Assembly: GCA_900544905.1 (NCBI GenBank) | Contig: UQXF01000079.1 | Location: 1 to 15,922 of the forward strand | Source of the DNA: an uncultured Clostridium sp. | GTDB taxonomy: Bacteria; Bacillota; Clostridia; Lachnospirales; Lachnospiraceae | Length of the DNA stretch: 15,922 bases | Reading direction: 5' to 3' | In this document: one piece after another, positions 1 through 6,558 of the stretch | Position numbering within the stretch: the first letter of the stretch is position 1 | Layout of the letters: each line of letters begins with the position of its first letter | The notes under the pieces: model-generated | Told to the model about the DNA's origin: nothing | The model's input: the letters and a program-made list of their open reading frames with translations, nothing else | Database searches by the model: none | Made by a program: the position numbers and the translations under genes

Positions 1-2
1 AA

Positions 3-31
3 TTGAAAGTATTTCCGGTGAATGATAAAAT
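3..31 (+). promoter_or_regulatory. Probable sigma-A promoter for the 73-831 gene
   Basis: A TTGAAA -35 box (3-8) and a TAAAAT -10 box (26-31) are separated by exactly 17 bases. Each differs from the vegetative consensus at one position. The expected start near 38 leaves a leader of about 35 nt ending in a GGAGAGG ribosome binding site (57-63). The reading comes from sequence alone. The tail of an upstream gene could also lie in the first 25 bases. Confidence 0.55.
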
Positions 32-72
32 TTAGATATTCAGAATAGATTTTATGGGAGAGGAACAACAAG

Positions 73-831
73 ATGAAGAGACTGCAAATTAGTGAAAAAA
101 CAAAAAGAGTATTGGGGATTTTGAATACAATATGTCTGACTATGCTTGCCTTTACCTTTTTAAGCCTGGTGAATATCTGGCTTGTTCAGGACAGGGCTGG
201 TGATTTTAATATGGCGGATTTTCAGAAGCAGGTAACTGGTGACGATTTGACAGCTTCTGATTTCGAGAATACGGTGGAGGATGCGCTGTTGCGCAAAAGA
301 GGACAATTAGCCTCTTATCAGTGTGAGATAGACGAGGAAATCTTCCGAATGCACAAGGATGACTTTCTGGTAATTTACTACCGGGCAGTTGGAGCGCAGG
401 AAGAATCATTTATTTATGCTAATTTCAGGGTGATTGAACAGGATAATCGTGAAAAATATGGTCTGGTCAATGTAGAAGTAGAATTGAGAAGTCCGATGAG
501 CATGAACAGGCAGTTGAATGAGGAATATATACGAACAGCACGGGAAGAGGTTTATTATAAGACAATTCTGTCGGTGGGAAATTTTATCAATTATTCCAAT
601 GAAAATGATGAAAATGCCATGCCTGTTGCATATGGTGATATCTGTGAGGATTGTTTTTCGGAGGGAGAAAGTATATATAATTTGCAGATTGATGGACAAA
701 AGCCGGATAGGATAATAGAATACGAATGTTTTGGAAAAACATATTATTTCTGGTATTATAATAATTTAAAGACGGACAAGGATATTAGTGAGGACTTAAT
801 TACATTAACAGGGGATGAGGAAATCCTGTGA
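73..831 (+). CDS. Single-pass membrane protein of unknown function
   Basis: I do not recognise this 252-residue protein. The N-terminus is basic (residues 1-12), followed by one hydrophobic segment at about 13-38, which fits an uncleaved signal anchor. The remaining roughly 210 residues are acidic and rich in Glu, Asp, Tyr and Asn, so they probably lie outside the cell. Three cysteines cluster late in the protein (ICEDCF at about 194-199 and YECF at about 218-221). GGAGAGG at 57-63 supports the ATG at 73. The gene has its own promoter upstream and a likely terminator over its stop codon, so it may be a one-gene unit beside the signalling cluster that follows 67 bases later. A role as a sensor or envelope protein is possible, but nothing in the sequence fixes it. 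Confidence 0.75.
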   Translation: MKRLQISEKTKRVLGILNTICLTMLAFTFLSLVNIWLVQDRAGDFNMADFQKQVTGDDLTASDFENTVEDALLRKRGQLASYQCEIDEEIFRMHKDDFLVIYYRAVGAQEESFIYANFRVIEQDNREKYGLVNVEVELRSPMSMNRQLNEEYIRTAREEVYYKTILSVGNFINYSNENDENAMPVAYGDICEDCFSEGESIYNLQIDGQKPDRIIEYECFGKTYYFWYYNNLKTDKDISEDLITLTGDEEIL

Positions 832-849
832 AATCATCTTCTTTTTTTT
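814..849 (+). terminator. Possible rho-independent terminator overlapping the stop codon
   Basis: GATG (814-817) can pair with CATC (835-838), with an inner AGG/CCT pairing at 818-820/825-827. A T-rich run (839-849, including eight consecutive T) follows at once. The stem is short and bulged, so termination may be partial. It separates the 73-831 gene from the cluster beginning at 899. Confidence 0.4.
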
Positions 850-898
850 CATGCTTTGTGTTACAATACTAACGATTATAAAGTGAGAGGTCTATCTT

Positions 899-1483
899 AT
901 GAGCAGTGGTTTTTTTGGCAGGGTAAAGGGAAATTTAATTAAATGGTGGCAGTTGGTGGTTTTGCCGGTACTTAGAATTAACAATAATGCGTCAAATAAG
1001 ACAGAGCGGTATGTGACCGGAGATAACCGGGAGGCAGTTCCAGAGACTTTGGCTGTCAATGCACCGGTTAACGGAAGTACTGCCGGTAACACGGTACATA
1101 CTGTAGACGAGGCTGTTCCGGAAACAGCAAAAGTACAGTCTCCGGATGGCGGGAATCCATTGGAGGTATTGAACCGTATTAACCAGGAAAAAGAAAAACA
1201 ACGTCTTAAAGAAATAGAAGAAGGAAGACAGAGAGCGCAGGAACAGGAGCGGATTGCTTCCATAATGAATGCCAACAAAGTAGATGTAAATGCATTTATT
1301 GAGGCAGGCAAGGCGGCAATGGAAGCATCGGACAGGGAAGAGGAAGAACGCAGAAAGGAAGAGGAGATGCGCCGGGCACAGGAGATTATTGACCGACTGA
1401 ACAGGGAAGCCGCACAGGACGAGGCAAAGAAGCAGGCGGAGATTGAGGCGGCAAAGAAACAGGCAGAGGAGACTTTTAAGTAG
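899..1483 (+). CDS. Hypothetical charged coiled-coil protein at the head of a signalling operon
   Basis: This 194-residue protein has three visible parts. The N-terminus (about 1-32) is basic with a short aromatic/hydrophobic patch (WWQLVVLPVL), perhaps amphipathic and membrane-associating but too short for a confident transmembrane helix. A Thr/Val/Pro-rich low-complexity linker follows (about 33-95). The C-terminal half (about 96-194) is very rich in Glu, Lys, Arg, Gln and Ala and almost certainly forms long helices or a coiled coil. No enzyme motif is visible. AGTGAGAGG at 882-890 supports the start. The stop lies 21 bases before the Hpt gene, so co-transcription is likely, which suggests a scaffold or partner role in that pathway; this is inference. 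A minus-strand open frame of similar length here is a shadow. Confidence 0.7.
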   Translation: MSSGFFGRVKGNLIKWWQLVVLPVLRINNNASNKTERYVTGDNREAVPETLAVNAPVNGSTAGNTVHTVDEAVPETAKVQSPDGGNPLEVLNRINQEKEKQRLKEIEEGRQRAQEQERIASIMNANKVDVNAFIEAGKAAMEASDREEEERRKEEEMRRAQEIIDRLNREAAQDEAKKQAEIEAAKKQAEETFK

Positions 1484-1504
1484 AGGTCTTCAGGAGATGT
1501 TATA

Positions 1505-1852
1505 ATGAAAACATTGCAGGAATTACAGGATGATGGAATTGATGTTGACGGAGCCATGGAACGGTTTATGGACAATGAGGAGATGTTTCGTCATTTTTTG
1601 AGGCAGTTACCGGAGGAAGAAGCCTATTATTCGATGCTGGAGGCATTAAAGGAAAAGAATGCGGAAGCCGCTTTTGACTGGGCACACCGGCTGAAGGGAA
1701 TTATAGCGAATCTGGCATTGTCCCGGCTTTATGAAGAATTGTGCGGTATTGTGGAGCTTCTGAGGGATGGGAAGCTGCCGGATGCAGGCATACAACAGCA
1801 TTTTATAAAATTATATGAGGATACAATGGAATACATTTGCAAAGAGGTATAG
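1505..1852 (+). CDS. Free-standing Hpt (histidine phosphotransfer) domain protein
   Basis: At 115 residues this is the size of a single Hpt four-helix bundle. The diagnostic phospho-acceptor motif is AHRLKG, with the histidine at residue 61, followed by a helix matching the usual AHxLKG region. Such proteins carry phosphate between the receiver of a hybrid kinase and a terminal response regulator in the cytoplasm. AGGAG at 1491-1495 precedes the ATG by about nine bases. The stop is only two bases from the start of the receiver/HD-GYP gene, and that gene's ribosome binding site lies inside this one, so the two are probably translationally coupled and form a donor-acceptor pair. No kinase is present in the window. 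Confidence 0.85.
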   Translation: MKTLQELQDDGIDVDGAMERFMDNEEMFRHFLRQLPEEEAYYSMLEALKEKNAEAAFDWAHRLKGIIANLALSRLYEELCGIVELLRDGKLPDAGIQQHFIKLYEDTMEYICKEV

Positions 1853-1854
1853 AC

Positions 1855-2922
1855 ATGAAAAATGGAAATACAGTTTTGATTGTTGAAGATGTAGAGATGA
1901 ACCGTGCTCTCTTGAGACAAATGTTTGAACAGGCGTATGAGATTGCTGAAGCAGAGAACGGAAAAATTTGTATAGATTATTTGGAGAAAAACAGAGACCA
2001 GATTGAGATGGTGCTTTTAGATATTAAGATGCCGGTTATGGATGGCTATGAAGTGATGAAATATATGAGAGAGCGGGGCTGGATGTCCCGGATTCCTGTT
2101 ATACTGATTACCAGCGATGAGGATGGAGACGCCATGGAACGGGGGTATGCCCTCGGAGCAAGTGATGTTATTTTCAAGCCTTTTAAGCATCATATTGTGG
2201 TACAGCGGGTAAATAATTTAATTGAGCTGTACCGTCATAAAAACCATTTAGAGGAAATGGTAGAAACACAGACTTCGGAACTTAACAAACAAAATACCAG
2301 ATTAAAGGAACACCATGAGCATCTGGTGGAGGTTTTACGGGATATTATCAATTACCGGAATGCAGAATCTGTAGAGCATGTCCGGTATGTACAGGGGTAT
2401 ACCAGAATTCTGGCAGAACATTATGCAAGGGTTTTCCCGAAGTCCCGAATGACGCCGGAAAAGGTTAATATGATTGTCAGGGCGGCGCAGATGCATGATG
2501 TGGGGAAAATTACAATGCCAGACGCTATTATTTCCAGACCGGGAAGACTTTCGGATACAGAGATGGAGATGTTGAAGGAACACACTATAAAGGGCAGTCA
2601 GATAATGAAGGTAATGACGGAATTTGAATCGGAGGAATACAGCCGCATCTGCTGTAATGTCTGTCTGTACCATCATGAAAAGCATGATGGCACAGGATAT
2701 CCCAGGGGAATAAAAAACAGCCGGATTCCTGTGGAAGCCCAACTGGTTGCCCTGGCGGATATGTACGATATACTGGTTAATTCCTCAACCAACAGGGAGG
2801 TTTGTTCCAAGGAAAAGGCATATTATATGCTGATGAACGGGGAGTGTGGGGAGCTTTCGCCAAAAATGAAGGAATGCTTAGAGGCTGCAAAGGAAGATAT
2901 AGAAGCATTTTCTCTTGATTGA
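1855..2922 (+). CDS. Response regulator with HD-GYP c-di-GMP phosphodiesterase output
   Basis: The protein is 355 residues. Residues 1-120 form a receiver domain: acidic pocket E11/D12, phospho-acceptor D56 in LLDIKMP, and conserved K108 in FKP. A helical linker follows (about 120-160). The C-terminal HD-GYP domain retains the metal and substrate signature: H214-D215 in MHDVGKI, H243 in KEHTIKG, HHEKHDGTGYP at 273-283, and a later ADMYD. By family knowledge it should hydrolyse cyclic di-GMP, controlled by phosphorylation. I chose the ATG at 1855 because AAAGAGG (1841-1847) sits seven bases upstream. A TTG 18 bases earlier stays in frame but would overlap the Hpt gene and lacks comparable spacing. 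The Hpt protein is the likely phosphodonor. The fused glycosyltransferase gene begins 17 bases downstream. Confidence 0.9.
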   Translation: MKNGNTVLIVEDVEMNRALLRQMFEQAYEIAEAENGKICIDYLEKNRDQIEMVLLDIKMPVMDGYEVMKYMRERGWMSRIPVILITSDEDGDAMERGYALGASDVIFKPFKHHIVVQRVNNLIELYRHKNHLEEMVETQTSELNKQNTRLKEHHEHLVEVLRDIINYRNAESVEHVRYVQGYTRILAEHYARVFPKSRMTPEKVNMIVRAAQMHDVGKITMPDAIISRPGRLSDTEMEMLKEHTIKGSQIMKVMTEFESEEYSRICCNVCLYHHEKHDGTGYPRGIKNSRIPVEAQLVALADMYDILVNSSTNREVCSKEKAYYMLMNGECGELSPKMKECLEAAKEDIEAFSLD

Positions 2923-2939
2923 TAAAGGAGTTATTTACT

Positions 2940-5078
2940 ATGAATATTGGATTGTTTACCGACACCTATTACCCGGAGCTGAACGGGGTTGCCAATTCGG
3001 TTTTCTTATTAAAAAAAGAATTAGAAAAAAAAGGACATAATGTCTATGTGATTACGACAAAAACACCGGGGGCGCCAGCCAATGAAAAAGGCGTGCTGCG
3101 TGTTCCGTCAAAGGCTTGTTCCTTTGTGCCGGAACGAAGAATTGGTTTATTTTATCATCCTAAGATTGCTGTGAAAATTCATAAAATGAAGCTGGATATT
3201 ATTCATACCAATACGGAGTTTGCAATCGGTATGTTTGGAAGAATCATGGCGCATGAGCTGTTCATTCCGGTAGTACACACCTACCATACCATTTATGAAG
3301 ATTATACCCATTACATTAAAAAATATATTTCCAATGGGGACCGTGCCAAAAAGCTTGCCAAGCTGTACAGCAAATTCAGTGTAAGGGGTGCAGAGGAGCT
3401 GATAGTTCCGACAAAAAAGGTAGAGGAGCTGATGCACCGTTATGGGGTAAAGCAGGATATTAATGTAATTCCTACGGGAATTGATTTAAGCCGCTTCTGC
3501 ATCCGGGACAATGATGCCCAGAAAAATAAATTAAAAAGCGCCCTTGGCATTCCAAAGGAAAATAAAGTCGTTCTTTATTTAGGACGTGTTTCCCAGGAGA
3601 AAAATATTGATGAGGTTATGAAATATCTGAATCATTATATGGATTCTTACACCAATGTGACATTTTTGGTAGTGGGAGATGGACCATACCGCAGTGCGCT
3701 GGAAAAAAATGCGAAGGGATTAAAGCACCGCAAACAGATGATATTTGCGGGTGCAAAGCCCTGGGACGAGATTACCCATTACTATCAGCTGGCAGATGTT
3801 TTTGTTTCCGCATCCACCAGTGAAACGCAGGGACTTACTTATATAGAAGCTTTGGCGTCAGGGCTTCCGGTAGTGGCAAGAAAGGACCCGTGTCTAGATG
3901 GTGTTCTTTATCAGGGAGTCAACGGCTATGAATTTAGCGATGAAGATTCTTTCATTTATGGCATTAACCAGGTATTATGGGAAAAGGGGATAGATTACCA
4001 GAAAAATGCCACAGAGAGTGTAGAGCAGTTTTCTACTGAAAAGTTTGCAGCACGGGTGGAAAATATTTATTATCATGTTACGAAAACCCATCGGACGCTT
4101 TTAATCCGTATGGCAAACAGAATCGGCTATGAGAAGACCGGAATCGAGCCATTGGGGGGACCAATGGCAATGAATCTGGGCAAGTCGGATATGGATGCCA
4201 GCCGTATTGCTCTTGGATGCATGCGGATGGAATCGCTCTCCGTGCAGGAGGCGGCGAAGCTTGTGAATGTGGCATTAGAGCAGGGAATCACCCTTTTTGA
4301 CCACGCAGATATCTATGGGCAGGGCAGAAGTGAAGAGATTTTTGGCAGGGTGCTGGCAGAAAACAAGGGCATGAGAGAAAGAATGCGGATTCAGACAAAA
4401 TGCGGCATCCGTGACGGATATTATGACTTGTCAAAAGCATATATTATCGCATCGGTAGAGGACAGCTTAAAACGCCTGCAGGTTGACTGCATTGATATGC
4501 TTCTGCTCCACAGACCAGATGCGCTGATGGATGAAAATGAGGTGGCAGAAGCCTTTCAGCAGCTGGAAAAGAGCGGAAAGGTAAGGCAGTTCGGAGTCAG
4601 CAATTTCAATTCTGCACAGCTTGAGCTGCTGCAGACGGCATGCAGGAAACCCATAATGGTGAACCAGCTGCAGTTTGGTTTAATGCATGCGGGAATGGTG
4701 GCACAGGGAATGGAAACGAACACCCTGTCTGAGGGTGGCATCATGCGGGATATGGCAGTGCTGGATTACTGCCGGGTCAAGGGAATTACAGTCCAGGCAT
4801 GGTCGCCGTTACAATACGGGTTTTTTGAAGGGAGTTTTGTGGATAATGAGAAATTTCCGGAATTAAATGAAATATTAGACCGGCTGGCAAAGACCTTTGG
4901 CGTGACAAAGACAGCAGTTGCGGTGGCGTGGATTTTGCGGCATCCGGCGAATATCCAGGTGATTGCGGGAACGATGAATGTGGAGCATTTAAAAGAGTTA
5001 TGTACTGCGGTTCACGTTCATTTAAGCCGGAAGGAATGGTATGAGCTGTATCAGGCAGCGGGACATACTCTGCCGTAG
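2940..5078 (+). CDS. Fusion protein: GT4 glycosyltransferase plus aldo/keto reductase
   Basis: A single 712-residue frame encodes two complete enzymes. Residues 1 to about 395 are a GT-B fold family 4 glycosyltransferase. It starts MNIGLFTDTYYPELNGVA and has the E(x7)E signature at E295/E303 in SETQGLTYIEALASG. It resembles enzymes that glucosylate diacylglycerol in Gram-positive membranes; the exact acceptor is uncertain. After a linker (about 396-410), residues about 411-712 are an aldo/keto reductase similar to the E. coli YdhF type. Its catalytic tetrad is D454, Y459 (DHADIYG), K487 (QTKCG) and H524 (LLHRPD), and a GVSNF motif follows. The ATG at 2940 has AAAGGAG nine bases upstream. No stop or frame change separates the halves. 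A G-rich stretch (4154-4159) before ATG codons at 4164 and 4170 could permit separate production of the reductase. Confidence 0.88.
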   Translation: MNIGLFTDTYYPELNGVANSVFLLKKELEKKGHNVYVITTKTPGAPANEKGVLRVPSKACSFVPERRIGLFYHPKIAVKIHKMKLDIIHTNTEFAIGMFGRIMAHELFIPVVHTYHTIYEDYTHYIKKYISNGDRAKKLAKLYSKFSVRGAEELIVPTKKVEELMHRYGVKQDINVIPTGIDLSRFCIRDNDAQKNKLKSALGIPKENKVVLYLGRVSQEKNIDEVMKYLNHYMDSYTNVTFLVVGDGPYRSALEKNAKGLKHRKQMIFAGAKPWDEITHYYQLADVFVSASTSETQGLTYIEALASGLPVVARKDPCLDGVLYQGVNGYEFSDEDSFIYGINQVLWEKGIDYQKNATESVEQFSTEKFAARVENIYYHVTKTHRTLLIRMANRIGYEKTGIEPLGGPMAMNLGKSDMDASRIALGCMRMESLSVQEAAKLVNVALEQGITLFDHADIYGQGRSEEIFGRVLAENKGMRERMRIQTKCGIRDGYYDLSKAYIIASVEDSLKRLQVDCIDMLLLHRPDALMDENEVAEAFQQLEKSGKVRQFGVSNFNSAQLELLQTACRKPIMVNQLQFGLMHAGMVAQGMETNTLSEGGIMRDMAVLDYCRVKGITVQAWSPLQYGFFEGSFVDNEKFPELNEILDRLAKTFGVTKTAVAVAWILRHPANIQVIAGTMNVEHLKELCTAVHVHLSRKEWYELYQAAGHTLP

Positions 5079-5089
5079 AAATGAATTTC

Positions 5090-5118
5090 TTTACATTTTC
5101 ACAAAAGCATGGTACTCT
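5090..5118 (+). promoter_or_regulatory. Weak candidate promoter for the FKBP-like lipoprotein gene
   Basis: TTTACA (5090-5095) matches five of six -35 positions, and TACTCT (5113-5118) lies 17 bases later but matches only three -10 positions. The 113-base gap before the next gene suggests a separate start of transcription. Other AT-rich -10-like hexamers at 5131 and 5166 lack a well-spaced -35 box. Confidence 0.3.
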
Positions 5119-5191
5119 CATAGAGATATTTATTATAGTTGCGCAGGCATGGAATCGTGAAATGCTATATTTAGGATAAAGGAGAAAATGA

Positions 5192-6430
5192 ATGAAAAAA
5201 ACATTAGCGTTGGGACTGACTGTTGTTATGATGGCGGGATTATTAAGCGGGTGCGGCAATACATCCTCCGAATACCTGCTGGACGTAAAATATTCCAAAT
5301 ATGTAAAGCTCTGTAATTACAAGGGGGTAGAGGCAACCAGGGTAAAATTTGACGTTACAGAGGATGATGTACAGGGACAGATTGAGGAAAATTTATATGA
5401 TTACGTTACCTATGATGTGGTGACGAACCGTGGCATTGAAACCGGGGATTATGCCAATATTGACTATGCGGCAACGCTGGACGGCGAGGAAGCAGAAGAC
5501 TATTCCGGCGAAGGAGAAGATATCCTGGTTGGGGAAGGGTATATTTATCCTGAGGTAGAAGAGGCTTTGGTGGGCATGAAGACAGGAGAAGACAAGACCG
5601 TGGAGGTGAGTCTGACGGATGAGTATGCCGAGGAGGAAGATGTAGGAAAGAAGCTTTCTGTTAAGGTAACATTGAACGAAATCAGTGTGGAAAATGTTCC
5701 GGAATATAATGAGGAATTTGTGAAAGAGAACACAGATTTTGAAACCATGGAAGAATATGAGGAAGCGGTTAAGAAGGACCTGCAGGAATCCAAGGAAGAG
5801 GAATACAAATATGCTGCTGCAGAGGAAATTATGGCATATCTTATAGATAATTCTGAATTTGACGGGTATCCACAGGAATTATATGATGAATGTAAGGAGA
5901 ACTATGACAGCAGTAATGAGTATTATGCTTCCATGTATGGAATGGAATTACAGGATTATCTGGATATGTTCGGACTGGACGAGGAAACACAGAAGCAGGA
6001 AATCGAGGAAAATGTTCAATATGAGATAGTTATCGGAGCCATTGCGCAGGCGGAGAAAATTGACTGTACAGAACAGGAAATTGCAGATTTTATCAAAGAG
6101 GTATATGCCGATTATGGGTATGAGAGCGAGGATGCATTTTCAGCTGATTATTCCGATGATGAGATTGGATATGAACTGATTTATGAAAAGGTAATGGATT
6201 TGCTCTATGAAAATGCTGAATATAAAGAAATTTCTGAGGAAGAATATCTGTTAGAACAGCAGGAAGATATGTATAATGAAGAAGATGGAGTTTCAGACGG
6301 AGCGGAAGAAACATTGGAGGATGGAGAAGAACAGGATTCACCGGAGGAAGGTATCCAGCTTGAGAATGGCTCCGACGGGGATACGCTGGATGTAGAGATT
6401 GATGATTCTTCTGATACAGAGGAGGAATAA
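5192..6430 (+). CDS. Trigger-factor/FKBP-like peptidyl-prolyl isomerase lipoprotein
   Basis: This is a 412-residue predicted surface lipoprotein. The signal peptide ends in the lipobox LLSGC with acylated C21. Residues about 85-165 look like an FKBP-type peptidyl-prolyl isomerase domain (GDYANIDYAATLDGEE, then VEEALVGMKTGED). Residues about 166-360 are helical and resemble the C-terminal chaperone arm of trigger factor. The last 50 or so residues are a low-complexity Glu/Asp/Ser/Gly tail. The likely role is folding of exported proteins at the outer face of the membrane; the family assignment rests on domain order and motifs, not a search. AAAGGAG at 5178-5184 selects the ATG at 5192 over the one four bases upstream, which is out of frame. 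Unlike cytosolic trigger factor, it has a lipoprotein signal where the ribosome-binding domain would be. A terminator-like hairpin follows. Confidence 0.82.
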   Translation: MKKTLALGLTVVMMAGLLSGCGNTSSEYLLDVKYSKYVKLCNYKGVEATRVKFDVTEDDVQGQIEENLYDYVTYDVVTNRGIETGDYANIDYAATLDGEEAEDYSGEGEDILVGEGYIYPEVEEALVGMKTGEDKTVEVSLTDEYAEEEDVGKKLSVKVTLNEISVENVPEYNEEFVKENTDFETMEEYEEAVKKDLQESKEEEYKYAAAEEIMAYLIDNSEFDGYPQELYDECKENYDSSNEYYASMYGMELQDYLDMFGLDEETQKQEIEENVQYEIVIGAIAQAEKIDCTEQEIADFIKEVYADYGYESEDAFSADYSDDEIGYELIYEKVMDLLYENAEYKEISEEEYLLEQQEDMYNEEDGVSDGAEETLEDGEEQDSPEEGIQLENGSDGDTLDVEIDDSSDTEEE

Positions 6431-6481
6431 TCAGGCAGTAGACAAAGCTGTGTAAAATAACGATAATGCGATAAAGATATA

Positions 6482-6526
6482 AAAAGGATTGTTGCGGGAA
6501 GCATTTTTTAGGGCAGCAGTCCTTTT
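6482..6526 (+). terminator. Long-stem hairpin, probable terminator
   Basis: Arms 6482-6495 and 6513-6526 pair over 14 positions, with two G-T wobbles and a 17-base loop. The 5' arm begins with AAAA and the 3' arm ends with TTTT, but the bases after the stem (CGTATATT) are not a clean T-run. It sits 51 bases after the lipoprotein stop and 32 bases before the next start. Termination is the simplest reading. Confidence 0.55.
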
Positions 6527-6558
6527 CGTATATTATTAAAAGGATGGGAGGGGAAAAA

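Noticed and set aside
856..882. TTGTGT and TATAAA near the start of the coiled-coil gene as a promoter
   Set aside because: The spacing is 15 bases and the -35 match is poor; TACAAT at 862-867 also lacks a good -35. The cluster must start somewhere near here, but no hexamer pair is convincing.
892..1575. 227-residue open frame on the minus strand, Ser/Cys-rich
   Set aside because: It mirrors the Glu/Lys-rich coiled-coil gene on the + strand. Its composition is what reverse-complemented GAR/AAR codons produce, and it has no recognisable domain.
2940..5078. Fusion as a sequencing artefact joining two genes
   Set aside because: Both domains are in the same frame with a plausible linker and no frame shift, so a single-base error would not create it. 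It remains possible only if a stop codon was miscalled.
5077..5090. AGAAAT/ATTTCT palindrome after the fusion gene as a terminator
   Set aside because: It is entirely AT-rich apart from one pair, has a two-base loop and no clean T-run.
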